Positions 16,208 to 26,724 of a stretch of 39,092 bases of DNA are shown here, one piece after another; positions within the stretch are counted from its first letter, which is position 1, and each line of letters opens with the position of its first letter. A program made the translations under genes and the position numbers. The stretch lies in the NCBI RefSeq assembly GCF_001591705.1, contig NZ_BCVK01000016.1, positions 1-39,092 on the forward strand, written 5' to 3'. A model generated the notes under the pieces. The model searched no databases. It was given only the letters and a program-made list of their open reading frames with translations, and was not told the DNA's origin. This DNA is from Lactococcus cremoris subsp. cremoris NBRC 100676. Its GTDB lineage: Bacteria; Bacillota; Bacilli; Lactobacillales; Streptococcaceae.

Positions 16208-17239
16208 ATGACTAAAAAAATTGTAACCTTATCAGGCGATGGTATCGGCCCTGAGATTATAAATGCGGGACTGCAAGTCCTGTCTGCAGTAGCTGAGAAA
16301 ATCGGCTTTGACTATGAATTGGACGCGAAAGATTTTGGAGGCGCAGCGATTGACAAATTTGGTGTGCCATTACCTGATGAAACGCTTGAAGCGGCGCGCA
16401 ATGCGGATGCGATTTTACATGCCGCGATTGGCGACCCGAAATTTGACGGCGCGGAAATTCGCCCTGAGCAGGGATTACTCAAAATTCGTAAGGAGTTAGG
16501 CTTGTTTGCCAATGTCCGTCCTTTGAAAATTTATGAACCATTGAAACATTTGTCGCCCATTAAAAATGTCGAAAATGTGGATTTTGTGACCATTCGTGAG
16601 CTGACAGGCGGGGTGTATTTCGGCGAGCATACGCTTGAAGCTGACAAAGCGCGGGACATCAACGATTACACACGTATCGAGATTGAGCGTGTGGTTCGAT
16701 TTGCTTTTGAAACGGCGCAAAAACGCCCACGTAAGCAGGTTACGAGCGTGGATAAACAAAATGTCCTTGCCACCTCAAAACTTTGGCGCAAGACGGTGGA
16801 CGAGGTCGCGAAAGACTATCCTGACGTGACTTACGAGCATCAGTTGGTTGACTCTTGCGCCATGCTCCTGATTACCAATCCGCAGAAATTTGACGTGATT
16901 GTAACGGAAAATCTCTTTGGCGACATTTTGACGGACGAGGCGTCAAGTTTGGCGGGGACTCTAGGGTGTAGCGCGTCAAGTTCGCATGGTGCGGGGACGG
17001 CATTTTACGAGCCTATCCACGGCTCTGCGCCTGACATCGCAGGCAAAGGCATTGCCAACCCTGTCAGCATGATTTTGTCGGTCGCCATGATGTTGCGCGA
17101 GAGTTTTGAGTTGGAAAATGGTGCGGTGCTGATTGAGCGTGCGGTCGAAAAAACGCTTGCTGACGGTATTTTCACGCAAGATTTGGGTGGAAGTGCGACG
17201 ACGGATGAGATGACAAAGGCGATTTTGGAGCGGTTGTAA
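16208..17239 (+). CDS. leuB: 3-isopropylmalate dehydrogenase
   Basis: A 343-residue NAD-dependent decarboxylating dehydrogenase, third step to leucine. Family marks: GDGIGPEI, RPLKIYEPL with the substrate-binding Arg, TIRELTGGVYFG, SVDKQNVLATSKLWR (catalytic Lys), VTENLFGDILTDEAS (metal-binding Asp), and YEPIHGSAPDIAGKGIANP for NAD. The loop after SLAGTLG reads CSASSSHGAG where most members have a LPSAS-type sequence, so activity is not certain. GC content is far above its neighbours (58% in 16381-16440). AGAAAG precedes ATG. Confidence 0.92.
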   Translation: MTKKIVTLSGDGIGPEIINAGLQVLSAVAEKIGFDYELDAKDFGGAAIDKFGVPLPDETLEAARNADAILHAAIGDPKFDGAEIRPEQGLLKIRKELGLFANVRPLKIYEPLKHLSPIKNVENVDFVTIRELTGGVYFGEHTLEADKARDINDYTRIEIERVVRFAFETAQKRPRKQVTSVDKQNVLATSKLWRKTVDEVAKDYPDVTYEHQLVDSCAMLLITNPQKFDVIVTENLFGDILTDEASSLAGTLGCSASSSHGAGTAFYEPIHGSAPDIAGKGIANPVSMILSVAMMLRESFELENGAVLIERAVEKTLADGIFTQDLGGSATTDEMTKAILERL

Positions 17240-17240
17240 A

Positions 17241-17687
17241 ATGACAGAAGATTGGAATATTGAAGCAGGCAATGACTTAGCTGCGCTGCGTGCGTCAGGG
17301 ATTGTACGGCGAGGCAATAAAATTTTACTTGACCATGTCCTTGACACGGGCGAATATTGGTTGCCCGGTGGACACGTCAAAATTGGCGAGACGACGGAAA
17401 ATGCCTTGAAACGAGAGTTCCAGGAGGAGCTGACGGTTGCTATTTCGGACGTTCATTTGACGAGCATCATCGAAAATTTTAGGCATTGGCATGGCTATCG
17501 GACGCATGTGGTTGAGTTTATTTATGTGGTTGAGGATAGTCTGGACATTTCGGACACACCCGTTTTGACGGCGGATAATGACAATGTGGAAAAGCGCTGG
17601 GTTGAGGTTTCTGAGCTGTCAAATTTGACAGAGCTTTTGACAGATTTGTCAAAAAATTTACGACACTTTGTGAGCAGGGATAGATAG
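17241..17687 (+). CDS. Nudix hydrolase
   Basis: A 148-residue protein with a Nudix box at residues 44-66: Gly44, Glu50, Arg58-Glu59 and Glu62-Glu63 in place (GGHVKIGETTENALKREF then QEEL). It hydrolyses some nucleoside diphosphate derivative, and the substrate cannot be read from the sequence. It starts one base after the leuB stop, so the two are translationally coupled. It shares the high GC content of leuB. It is not a normal member of leu operons. Confidence 0.85.
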   Translation: MTEDWNIEAGNDLAALRASGIVRRGNKILLDHVLDTGEYWLPGGHVKIGETTENALKREFQEELTVAISDVHLTSIIENFRHWHGYRTHVVEFIYVVEDSLDISDTPVLTADNDNVEKRWVEVSELSNLTELLTDLSKNLRHFVSRDR

Positions 17688-17729
17688 AAAAAGAATTAGG
17701 CCAAATTTGACCTTGTAAGAGGATTTGGG

Positions 17730-18182
17730 ATGATAGATATAAAAACAAAAAATTTGATTTTTCTAGGCTTGCTTGCTTATTGGCTATTTCCAGTCGCTCT
17801 TGCGCTATTTGTCGCCATTTCTCAAATGGACTATACGCCAGGATTTAATTTTGGGGATTATTTTATTGGTTCATTTTTGATGGGACTCATTTTCCTCCCT
17901 CTGCCAATCCTTAGCTATATCATTTTATTGTGGCTTTGCACAGCGATTTGTATCATGACGGTGTCAAATTTAGGAACAACAAAAGCAAAAATCTGGGGGC
18001 GAGTACTTTTGGTTATTGGGATTTTGACGGCGGTCATTAGCCTGTCGGGAGCAATAATTTTTAGCTTAGCATTATCGCTTGACGGCATTGCATTTCTAAT
18101 CTTACTTCTGCCAATTTTCTGCTTTAGTCTTGCTTACCGCAGAATTACAAAGATTGATAGTAGTAAAGTTAAGAGAAAGTGA
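17730..18182 (+). CDS. Hypothetical four-helix membrane protein
   Basis: A 150-residue hydrophobic protein with four predicted helices (about 8-30, 43-72, 88-108 and 112-135) and a short basic tail (KIDSSKVKRK). AAGAGG lies 7 bases before ATG. I do not recognise a family. It is placed between the Nudix gene and leuC, in line with the operon. Confidence 0.6.
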   Translation: MIDIKTKNLIFLGLLAYWLFPVALALFVAISQMDYTPGFNFGDYFIGSFLMGLIFLPLPILSYIILLWLCTAICIMTVSNLGTTKAKIWGRVLLVIGILTAVISLSGAIIFSLALSLDGIAFLILLLPIFCFSLAYRRITKIDSSKVKRK

Positions 18183-18238
18183 AAAATAAATCGCGTCAAA
18201 TTTGACATAAATAAAAAAATAAGAAAGAAGAACAAAAA

Positions 18239-19615
18239 ATGACAGCAAAAACAATTTTTGACAAACTCTGGGACCGCCATGTGGTCGCAGGAAATGAGGG
18301 GGAGCCACAGCTTCTCTATATTGACCTCCATGTTATACATGAAGTAACGAGTCCACAGGCATTTCAAGGTCTGCGTGATGCAGGGCGGAGCGTTCGACGC
18401 AGGGATTTAACTTATGGAACACTTGATCATAATGTTCCAACAAAAGATATTTTTAATATTCAAGATTTGATTTCTAAAAAGCAAATTGATACCTTTACTA
18501 AAAATGTCAAGGAATTTGGTATACCGGCAGAAGCGCATGGCGGCAAAGGACAAGGAATTGTTCACATGGTCGCCCCTGAATCTGGGCGTACGCAACCCGG
18601 TAAAACAATTGTCTGTGGTGATAGTCATACTGCGACAAATGGGGCTTTTGGCGCTATTGCGTTCGGAATTGGAACTAGTGAAGTAGAGCATGTCCTTGCG
18701 ACTCAAACCATCTGGCAAGTCAAACCTAAACGTATGAAAATCGAATTTCAAGGTCATCCCCAAAAAGGAGTTTATAGTAAAGATTTTATTCTCGCTCTCA
18801 TTGCCAAATATGGGGTTGATGCAGGTGTAGGTTATGCGGTTGAGTATACTGGGAATGCCATTAGTGATTTAAGCATGGAAGAACGGATGACAATTTGTAA
18901 CATGTCCATTGAATTTGGGGCAAAAATGGGCCTGATGAATCCTGACGAAAAAACTTATGATTATGTCAAAGGACGCGAATATGCTCCTGAAAACTTTGAC
19001 GAAGCTGTCAGTAAATGGGAAAAACTTGTCAGTGATTCTGACGCGGTTTATGACAAGGTCTTAACCCTTGATGTTAGTCAATTAAAACCCATGGTGACTT
19101 GGGGAACCAATCCGGGCATGGGCTTAGAATTTGGTGAAGAATTTCCTAAAATTAATGATGACTTAAACTACGAACGTGCTTATCAGTACATGGATTTGAA
19201 ACCGGGACAAACCGCTTCTGATATTGACTTGGGTTATATTTTCATCGGTTCTTGTACCAATGCACGGCTTGGCGATTTAGAAGAAGCAGCAAAAATTATC
19301 AAAGGCAATCATATTGCTGACGGACTGACAGGAATTGTTGTACCCGGCAGTCGCCCTGTCAAAATCGCTGACGAAGAACTGGGTCTTGATAAAATCTTCA
19401 AGAACGCAGGTTTTGAATGGCGTGAACCCAGATGTTCGGCTTGTCTGGGCATGAATCCTGACCAAATCCCAGCTTATGTCCATTGCGCATCTACAAGTAA
19501 TCGAAACTTTGAGGGACGTCAAGGACATAATGCCAGAACGCATTTATGCTCTCCTGCAATGGCGGCTGCGGCTGCAATCGCCGGTATATTTGTTGATGTT
19601 AGAGAAATTGTCTAA
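18239..19615 (+). CDS. leuC: 3-isopropylmalate dehydratase, large subunit
   Basis: A 458-residue aconitase-type subunit that, with LeuD, isomerises 2- to 3-isopropylmalate. The three cluster-binding cysteines are in place: Cys339 in [11 protein letters not shown], and Cys399 and Cys402 in [12 protein letters not shown]. Further marks are [17 protein letters not shown] and [17 protein letters not shown]. The GGRTHL found in many homologues is NARTHL here. GC content is lower than in leuB. Its stop shares a base with the next start (TAATG at 19613-19617). Confidence 0.95.
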   Translation: MTAKTIFDKLWDRHVVAGNEGEPQLLYIDLHVIHEVTSPQAFQGLRDAGRSVRRRDLTYGTLDHNVPTKDIFNIQDLISKKQIDTFTKNVKEFGIPAEAHGGKGQGIVHMVAPESGRTQPGKTIVCGDSHTATNGAFGAIAFGIGTSEVEHVLATQTIWQVKPKRMKIEFQGHPQKGVYSKDFILALIAKYGVDAGVGYAVEYTGNAISDLSMEERMTICNMSIEFGAKMGLMNPDEKTYDYVKGREYAPENFDEAVSKWEKLVSDSDAVYDKVLTLDVSQLKPMVTWGTNPGMGLEFGEEFPKINDDLNYERAYQYMDLKPGQTASDIDLGYIFIGSCTNARLGDLEEAAKIIKGNHIADGLTGIVVPGSRPVKIADEELGLDKIFKNAGFEWREPRCSACLGMNPDQIPAYVHCASTSNRNFEGRQGHNARTHLCSPAMAAAAAIAGIFVDVREIV

Positions 19616-20148
19616 TGAATACGAACCAATTTAATCAAGCGATGAACACAGACATTCAAGCTTTCATTCAAAACTTTGCACCAGCGATATTGGGGATTCT
19701 CATCATCTTCTGGGTCATTAGTCGTCAGCTTCGCGCACGCGTCGTGACTGCGCGCATGACAATCTATCTCATACTCATGGCATTTGGGGCTATCGAGATT
19801 TTCCAGTATGTTGAAAAGTCAGGATTGACGATTGGTTTTCTGGGCAATCTTCTGATTTACAGTCTGGTTTTGCCACCTATCTTTGGCTGGTTGAGGGTCT
19901 TGACCTATACTTACTTGGTCAATGATGACCAGCAGGTCATGCGCAAAGGAAATCTTTTGACTGCTCTTTTTTGGATTATTTATATGGCTTTGCACTTGGG
20001 ACTAGATCATTTCACAAAAGCGCCAGGCAATCTCTTTTTGCTCTTTGACATTGGCTTTTCTTTATTGGTGCAACGCTATCTCGCCTATAACAAGGCGCGT
20101 AAGCATTTTCCAAAAGAAATTGAAAATAATCTAAAAACAAAAGCATGA
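19615..20148 (+). CDS. Hypothetical multipass membrane protein
   Basis: A 177-residue protein with about five hydrophobic helices after a polar N-terminus (about 22-40, 48-62, 72-98, 115-130 and 138-155) and a basic C-terminal tail. It may belong to a CcdC/DUF1453-like group, but I cannot confirm that. It overlaps the leuC stop by one base and ends 42 bases before leuD, so it separates two genes whose products form one enzyme. A paralogous remnant lies before leuB. Confidence 0.6.
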   Translation: MNTNQFNQAMNTDIQAFIQNFAPAILGILIIFWVISRQLRARVVTARMTIYLILMAFGAIEIFQYVEKSGLTIGFLGNLLIYSLVLPPIFGWLRVLTYTYLVNDDQQVMRKGNLLTALFWIIYMALHLGLDHFTKAPGNLFLLFDIGFSLLVQRYLAYNKARKHFPKEIENNLKTKA

Positions 20149-20190
20149 ATTTACAATTATTTAAAAATAAAAAATAATAGAAAGATAAAA

Positions 20191-20766
20191 ATGGAAAAAT
20201 TCACAATTTACAAAGGAACAAGCGTTCCATTGATGAACGACAATATTGACACTGACCAAATTATTCCTAAACAATTTTTAAAAGCGATTGATAAAAAAGG
20301 TTTTGGGAAAAACTTATTTTATGAATGGCGCTATAGCAAAGATTATGAGGAAAATCCCGATTTTGTGTTAAATAAGCCGCAATATCGCAAGGCCAGCTTG
20401 TTAATTTCTGGCGATAATTTTGGCTCAGGATCTTCCAGAGAACATGCGGCTTGGGCATTAGCAGATTATGGTTTTCGAGCCATTATTGCAGGTTCTTACT
20501 CAGACATTTTTTATAATAACAGCTTGAAAAATGGACTTTTACCCATTGTCCAACCCAAAGAGGCGCTAAAAAGTCTAGCCCAACTTTCAAGCCAAGAAGA
20601 AATCACAATTGATTTGCCTCATCAGTTAATTCAAACGAGCACAGAAAACTTTTATATTGAGATTGACCCCATTTGGAAAGATAAACTGATTAATGGTTTA
20701 GATGATATTGGGATTACTTTGCAATATGAACAAGCTATTACTGCCTATGAGCAAAAACATCAATAA
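20191..20766 (+). CDS. leuD: 3-isopropylmalate dehydratase, small subunit
   Basis: A 191-residue swivelling-domain partner of LeuC. Family marks are [15 protein letters not shown] near the N-terminus and [14 protein letters not shown] (substrate-binding Ser and Arg). The length is normal. AGAAAGA precedes the start. It is followed after 13 bases by the ABC ATPase gene. Confidence 0.95.
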   Translation: MEKFTIYKGTSVPLMNDNIDTDQIIPKQFLKAIDKKGFGKNLFYEWRYSKDYEENPDFVLNKPQYRKASLLISGDNFGSGSSREHAAWALADYGFRAIIAGSYSDIFYNNSLKNGLLPIVQPKEALKSLAQLSSQEEITIDLPHQLIQTSTENFYIEIDPIWKDKLINGLDDIGITLQYEQAITAYEQKHQ

Positions 20767-20779
20767 AAGAGAGAAAAAG

Positions 20780-21562
20780 ATGACAATTATTAGCTTAAAA
20801 AATGTGAATCTTACTCGAAATAAAACAGAAATTCTCAAAAATATCACTTGGCAGGTTAATCAAGGGGAAAATTGGGTGATTCTGGGTTTAAACGGTTCTG
20901 GAAAATCAAGTTTGTTGAAATTAATTTTGGCCGAAGAATGGAAAAGCTCAGGCCAATTAAGAGTATTAGGGACTGAATTTGGTAAAGGAGAAATTCCAAA
21001 ACTTAGAAAACGAATCAGTGTGGTTGGCTCATTTATCGCCGAACGATTCCATTCAAATATCAAAGCCGAAAATCTAGTCTATACAGGTAAATTTAATTCA
21101 AGTATGCTCTATAAACCTTATAGAGACCAAGAACTCGACGAAGCCCGTAATCTTTTGATGAAAATTGGAGCCGAAGCACTTATTGGTCGAACTTACGGGA
21201 GCCTCTCACAGGGAGAAAAACAAGTTTTACTTATTGCTAGAAGTCTAATTTTAAAGCCTGAACTATTAATCTTAGATGAAGCAACCAATGGTTTAGATTT
21301 ATTTGCAAAAGAAAATTTATTAAAGCAACTTGAACAAATTAATAAATTAGAAAATGGGCCAACAATCATTTATATTACTCATCATCCTGATGAAATTTCT
21401 GATACTTTTACGCACCTTTTACTTTTAAGAGCAGGAGAAGTCGTTCAAGCAGGCAAAAAAGATGACTTATTAAATGAAAAAATACTGACAGATTTTTATC
21501 AAGAAAATATTGAAATTCAACGAATTAAGCATAAGTATTTCATTATTCCGATGAATTTTTAA
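20780..21562 (+). CDS. Lone ABC-type ATPase of the leu-ilv operon
   Basis: A 260-residue single ATPase domain: Walker A GLNGSGKSS (36-44), signature LSQGEKQ (142-148), Walker B LLILDEATNGLD with Glu167, and the switch His in YITHHPDE. ATG 20780 with GAGAAAAAG upstream is chosen. A longer frame would run back into leuD. It resembles YlmA/ModF-type ATPases. No permease gene is next to it, so its partner is unknown. A similar gene is known at this place in other lactococcal leu-ilv operons. Confidence 0.85.
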   Translation: MTIISLKNVNLTRNKTEILKNITWQVNQGENWVILGLNGSGKSSLLKLILAEEWKSSGQLRVLGTEFGKGEIPKLRKRISVVGSFIAERFHSNIKAENLVYTGKFNSSMLYKPYRDQELDEARNLLMKIGAEALIGRTYGSLSQGEKQVLLIARSLILKPELLILDEATNGLDLFAKENLLKQLEQINKLENGPTIIYITHHPDEISDTFTHLLLLRAGEVVQAGKKDDLLNEKILTDFYQENIEIQRIKHKYFIIPMNF

Positions 21563-21595
21563 AAAGAAAGCAAAAGTATTTTATAGACTTTATTG

Positions 21596-21610
21596 AATAT
21601 TCTGACAAAT
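21596..21610 (+). promoter_or_regulatory. Candidate CodY box before ilvD
   Basis: AATATTCTGACAAAT matches the CodY consensus AATTTTCWGAAAATT at 12 of 15 positions. It ends two bases before a putative -35. CodY represses branched-chain amino-acid genes in lactococci when these amino acids are plentiful, so the context fits. Confidence 0.5.
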
Positions 21611-21612
21611 TA

Positions 21613-21641
21613 TTGTATTTTCAATTTTTTAATGATAAAAT
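21613..21641 (+). promoter_or_regulatory. Putative internal promoter for ilvD
   Basis: TTGTAT (21613-21618), 17 bases, then TAAAAT (21636-21641) preceded by TG at 21633-21634 as an extended -10. It could allow ilv expression apart from the leu attenuator. Confidence 0.5.
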
Positions 21642-21681
21642 AACTCTATAAAAATTTACGGGGAGGTCAAAAAGATAACAT

Positions 21682-23394
21682 ATGGAATTCAAATATAACG
21701 GAAAAGTTGAATCAATAGAGCTCAATAAGTATTCAAAAACATTGACACAAGACCCAACACAGCCAGCGACCAAAGCCATGCACTATGGCATTGGTTTTAA
21801 AGATGAGGACTTCAAAAAAGCTCAGGTCGGAATCGTCAGCATGGATTGGGACGGAAATCCCTGTAACATGCACTTGGGCACACTCGGTAGTAAAATCAAA
21901 AATTCTGTCAATCAAACTGACGGACTGATTGGGCTTCAATTTCACACGATTGGGGTTTCTGACGGAATTGCCAACGGAAAGCTTGGCATGAGATATTCCT
22001 TGGTCAGTCGTGAAGTTATTGCTGACAGTATTGAAACCAACGCTGGCGCCGAATATTACGATGCAATTGTCGCTGTTCCCGGTTGTGACAAAAATATGCC
22101 AGGCTCAATCATTGGCATGGCTCGGCTCAATCGTCCGTCAATTATGGTTTATGGTGGAACGATTGAACATGGCGAATACAAAGGCGAAAAGTTAAATATT
22201 GTTTCGGCTTTTGAAGCGCTTGGACAAAAAATCACTGGAAATATTTCCGAGGAAGATTATCACGGCGTCATTTGTAATGCCATTCCGGGACAGGGTGCTT
22301 GTGGGGGCATGTATACAGCAAATACACTGGCTTCGGCAATTGAAACTTTGGGAATGAGTTTGCCTTATTCGGCTTCAAATCCAGCGGTCAGTCAAGAAAA
22401 AGAAGACGAATGTGATGAAATTGGTCTGGCAATCAAAAATTTGCTAGAAAAAGACATCAAACCAAGCGATATCATGACCAAGGAAGCTTTTGAAAATGCC
22501 ATAACGATCGTCATGGTTCTCGGTGGTTCAACTAATGCTGTGCTTCATATCATTGCCATGGCTAATGCCATCGGTGTCGAAATTACGCAAGATGATTTTC
22601 AACGTATTTCCGATGTCACGCCTGTGCTTGGCGACTTCAAGCCAAGTGGCAAGTACATGATGGAAGATTTGCACAAAATTGGTGGCGTGCCTGCTGTTTT
22701 GAAATATTTGCTCAAAGAGGGCAAGCTTCATGGCGACTGTTTGACAGTTACTGGTAAAACTCTAGCTGAAAATGTTGAAACAGCACTGGATTTGGACTTT
22801 GACAGCCAAGACATTATTCGACCACTTGAAAATCCTATCAAAGCAACAGGTCATTTGCAAATTCTCTATGGCAATCTTGCTGAAGGTGGTTCTGTGGCAA
22901 AAATTTCTGGAAAAGAAGGGGAATTTTTCAAAGGAACAGCTCGTGTCTTTGATGGCGAACAACATTTTATTGACGGAATTGAGTCAGGTCGTTTGCACGC
23001 AGGAGATGTCGCTGTCATTCGTAATATCGGTCCAGTCGGAGGCCCAGGAATGCCAGAAATGTTAAAACCGACCTCAGCCTTGATTGGAGCAGGTCTTGGA
23101 AAATCTTGTGCTTTGATTACTGACGGACGTTTCTCTGGTGGCACACATGGCTTTGTGGTTGGCCACATTGTCCCCGAAGCGGTTGAGGGTGGATTGATTG
23201 GCTTGGTCGAAGATGATGATATTATCGAGATTGATGCGGTCAATAACAGCATTAGTTTGAAAGCTGCTGACGATGAGATTGCTAGACGACGTGCCAATTA
23301 TCAAAAACCTGCTCCTAAAGCAACGCGTGGGGTTCTTGCTAAATTTGCTAAACTCACGCGCCCAGCCAGTGAAGGCTGTGTGACTGATTTATAG
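21682..23394 (+). CDS. ilvD: Dihydroxy-acid dehydratase
   Basis: A 570-residue Fe-S enzyme that turns dihydroxy-isovalerate or -methylvalerate into the oxo acids, shared by valine and isoleucine synthesis. Cluster-related cysteines: Cys61 in DGNPCNMH, Cys135 in [10 protein letters not shown] and Cys207 in [13 protein letters not shown]. The C-terminal [19 protein letters not shown] is present. A strong GGGGAGG lies 15 bases before ATG 21682, longer than usual, as for rnr. A stop two codons upstream rules out a longer form. Confidence 0.95.
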   Translation: MEFKYNGKVESIELNKYSKTLTQDPTQPATKAMHYGIGFKDEDFKKAQVGIVSMDWDGNPCNMHLGTLGSKIKNSVNQTDGLIGLQFHTIGVSDGIANGKLGMRYSLVSREVIADSIETNAGAEYYDAIVAVPGCDKNMPGSIIGMARLNRPSIMVYGGTIEHGEYKGEKLNIVSAFEALGQKITGNISEEDYHGVICNAIPGQGACGGMYTANTLASAIETLGMSLPYSASNPAVSQEKEDECDEIGLAIKNLLEKDIKPSDIMTKEAFENAITIVMVLGGSTNAVLHIIAMANAIGVEITQDDFQRISDVTPVLGDFKPSGKYMMEDLHKIGGVPAVLKYLLKEGKLHGDCLTVTGKTLAENVETALDLDFDSQDIIRPLENPIKATGHLQILYGNLAEGGSVAKISGKEGEFFKGTARVFDGEQHFIDGIESGRLHAGDVAVIRNIGPVGGPGMPEMLKPTSALIGAGLGKSCALITDGRFSGGTHGFVVGHIVPEAVEGGLIGLVEDDDIIEIDAVNNSISLKAADDEIARRRANYQKPAPKATRGVLAKFAKLTRPASEGCVTDL

Positions 23395-23404
23395 AAAGGA
23401 TTGC

Positions 23405-25129
23405 ATGAAAAAAATAAAGTTAGAAAAACCAACTTCTGGCTCTCAGCTCGTCCTTGAAACTCTAAAAAATCTTGGAGTAGAGATTATATTTGGCTACCCC
23501 GGTGGAGCTATGCTCCCTTTATATGACGCGATTCATAGTTTTGAAGGAATTAAACACATCTTAGCTCGTCATGAGCAAGGGGCGACTCATGAGGCTGAAG
23601 GTTACGCCAAATCTTCTGGTAAGGTTGGTGTTGTCGTGGTTACCTCTGGACCGGGCGCGACAAATGCAGTAACGGGAATTGCTGATGCTTATCTTGATTC
23701 CGTTCCATTGCTCATTTTTACTGGACAGGTGGGACGTCAGTCTATCGGTAAGGACGCTTTTCAAGAAGCTGATACTGTCGGCATTACCGCACCCATCACA
23801 AAATATAATTATCAAATCAGAGATACGGCCGATATCCCAAGAATCGTGACTGAAGCTTATTATTTGGCTCAGACGGGTCGTCCCGGACCGGTAGAAATTG
23901 ATTTGCCTAAGGACGTTTCCACCCTTGAAGTCACTGAAATCAATGACCCAACTTTGAATTTGCCCCATTACAGTCCTACTGAAACTGCAAGCAATCATCA
24001 GTTAGAAAAATTACTGACGAAACTTTCTGTCAGTAAACGTCCAGTCATTATTGCGGGTGGTGGCATTAATTATTCAGATTCTGTCAGTGAATTTCGTGAA
24101 TTTGTTGAAAAATATCGAATTCCTGTGGTTTCGACTTTACTAGGTTTAGGAACTTTACCGATTGATCACGAATTACAATTGGGTATGGCAGGAATGCATG
24201 GTTCTTATGCAGCCAATATGGCTCTGGTCAAAGCTGATTATATTATCAACTTTGGCTCCCGTTTTGATGATCGAGTTGTTTCCAATCCCTTAAAATTCGC
24301 TGAGAATGCAGTCGTTGCTCATATTGATATTGACGCTGCCGAACTTGGAAAAATCGTAAAAACAGATATTCCCATTCATTCAGATTTGAAAGATGCACTG
24401 ACGAAACTTCTGGATTTTCCTAAAGTTGATACAGATTTTACTGACTGGGTTCAATTGGTCACAGAAAATAAGAAAAAAGTACCATTTGCTTACGAAACGC
24501 CACAAGATGAAATTCGTCCACAAGAATCTATCGAATTAATTGGAAAATATACTGACGGAAATTCAATCATTGTTACTGACATTGGACAGCACCAGATGTG
24601 GGCAGCGCAATATTATCCTTACAAAAACGCTCGTCAGCTGATTACGTCTGGTGGAATGGGAAGCATGGGCTTTGGCATCCCAGCGGCAATTGGTGCCAAG
24701 CTTGCCAATCCTGATAAAAATGTCATCGTTTTTGTCGGAGATGGTGGTTTTCAAATGACCAATCAAGAACTGGCTTTACTTAATGGCTATGGCATTGCAA
24801 TCAAAGTGGTGTTGATTAATAATCATTCGCTAGGAATGGTTCGTCAGTGGCAAGAATCTTTCTATGAGGAGCGCCGCTCACAATCCGTTTTTGATGCCGA
24901 ACCCAAATTTCAATTATTGGCTGAGGCTTACGGAATCAAACACTTGAAGCTAGAAAATCCCAAGACTTTGGCTGAAGATTTGAAAATCATTACAAAAGAT
25001 GAACCAATGCTTATCGAAATTGTCATTTCAAAATCTGAACATGTTTTGCCAATGATACCAGCAGGATTACATAATGACGAGATGATTGGTCTGACTTTTA
25101 CTGACGATAGGGAGGTGGACAATGCGTAG
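23405..25129 (+). CDS. ilvB: Acetolactate synthase, large subunit
   Basis: A 574-residue ThDP-dependent anabolic acetolactate synthase. It condenses two pyruvates, or pyruvate with 2-oxobutyrate. The cofactor-activating Glu57 is in RHEQGATHEAEGYA. The ThDP motif starts GDGGFQMTNQEL at 445 and ends in the Asn pair of VVLINNHSLG. The FAD-region motifs and the C-terminal PMLIEIVI are normal. It overlaps ilvN by 8 bases, giving coupled subunit synthesis. Confidence 0.95.
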   Translation: MKKIKLEKPTSGSQLVLETLKNLGVEIIFGYPGGAMLPLYDAIHSFEGIKHILARHEQGATHEAEGYAKSSGKVGVVVVTSGPGATNAVTGIADAYLDSVPLLIFTGQVGRQSIGKDAFQEADTVGITAPITKYNYQIRDTADIPRIVTEAYYLAQTGRPGPVEIDLPKDVSTLEVTEINDPTLNLPHYSPTETASNHQLEKLLTKLSVSKRPVIIAGGGINYSDSVSEFREFVEKYRIPVVSTLLGLGTLPIDHELQLGMAGMHGSYAANMALVKADYIINFGSRFDDRVVSNPLKFAENAVVAHIDIDAAELGKIVKTDIPIHSDLKDALTKLLDFPKVDTDFTDWVQLVTENKKKVPFAYETPQDEIRPQESIELIGKYTDGNSIIVTDIGQHQMWAAQYYPYKNARQLITSGGMGSMGFGIPAAIGAKLANPDKNVIVFVGDGGFQMTNQELALLNGYGIAIKVVLINNHSLGMVRQWQESFYEERRSQSVFDAEPKFQLLAEAYGIKHLKLENPKTLAEDLKIITKDEPMLIEIVISKSEHVLPMIPAGLHNDEMIGLTFTDDREVDNA

Positions 25130-25598
25130 AATGATTATTGCAAAGCTTCATAATGTCACAGGAATTATGAATCGCTTCACGGCCGTTCTCAACCGTAGGC
25201 AGGTAAATATCATCTCAATTACCGCTGGCGTGACGGAAAGTCAGGATTTAACTCATACCACTTTTGTCATTGAAGTAGACTATCTTAATGAGGTGGAACA
25301 AATTATCAAACAGTTAAATCGCTTAATCGATGTGATTGAGGTTGCTGACATTACTGATTTGCCTCATGTAGCTCGTGAAGTGGTTTTAATCAAAGTATCA
25401 GCTCCACCAACGATACGTGCAGAAATTTTTACAATGATTGAACCTTTTAGGGTAAATGTCGTTGATGTCAATCGTGAGAATGTCACCATTCAACTCACTG
25501 GTGACTCAGCAAAGATTGAAGCACTCATTGATGTGGTCAGTCCTTATGGTATTCTCAACATGGCTCGGACAGGTAGCGCAGGTTTTGAGCGGGGATAA
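25122..25598 (+). CDS. ilvN: Acetolactate synthase, regulatory subunit
   Basis: A 158-residue subunit with an N-terminal ACT domain (about 3-75, HNVTGIMNRFTAVLNRRQVN) that senses valine, and a C-terminal domain (about 80-155, AREVVLIKVS). The GGGAGG for translation lies inside the end of ilvB. The length is that of a full-size small subunit. Confidence 0.94.
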   Translation: MRRMIIAKLHNVTGIMNRFTAVLNRRQVNIISITAGVTESQDLTHTTFVIEVDYLNEVEQIIKQLNRLIDVIEVADITDLPHVAREVVLIKVSAPPTIRAEIFTMIEPFRVNVVDVNRENVTIQLTGDSAKIEALIDVVSPYGILNMARTGSAGFERG

Positions 25599-25625
25599 AT
25601 TTAAAAAAAGTTAACAAATAAATAG

Positions 25626-26666
<1,041 letters not shown>

Positions 26667-26724
26667 TTTATCTTTTTAACATAATAAAGAAAACATAAAA
26701 CTACTTTATGGAGGAATAAGATAA

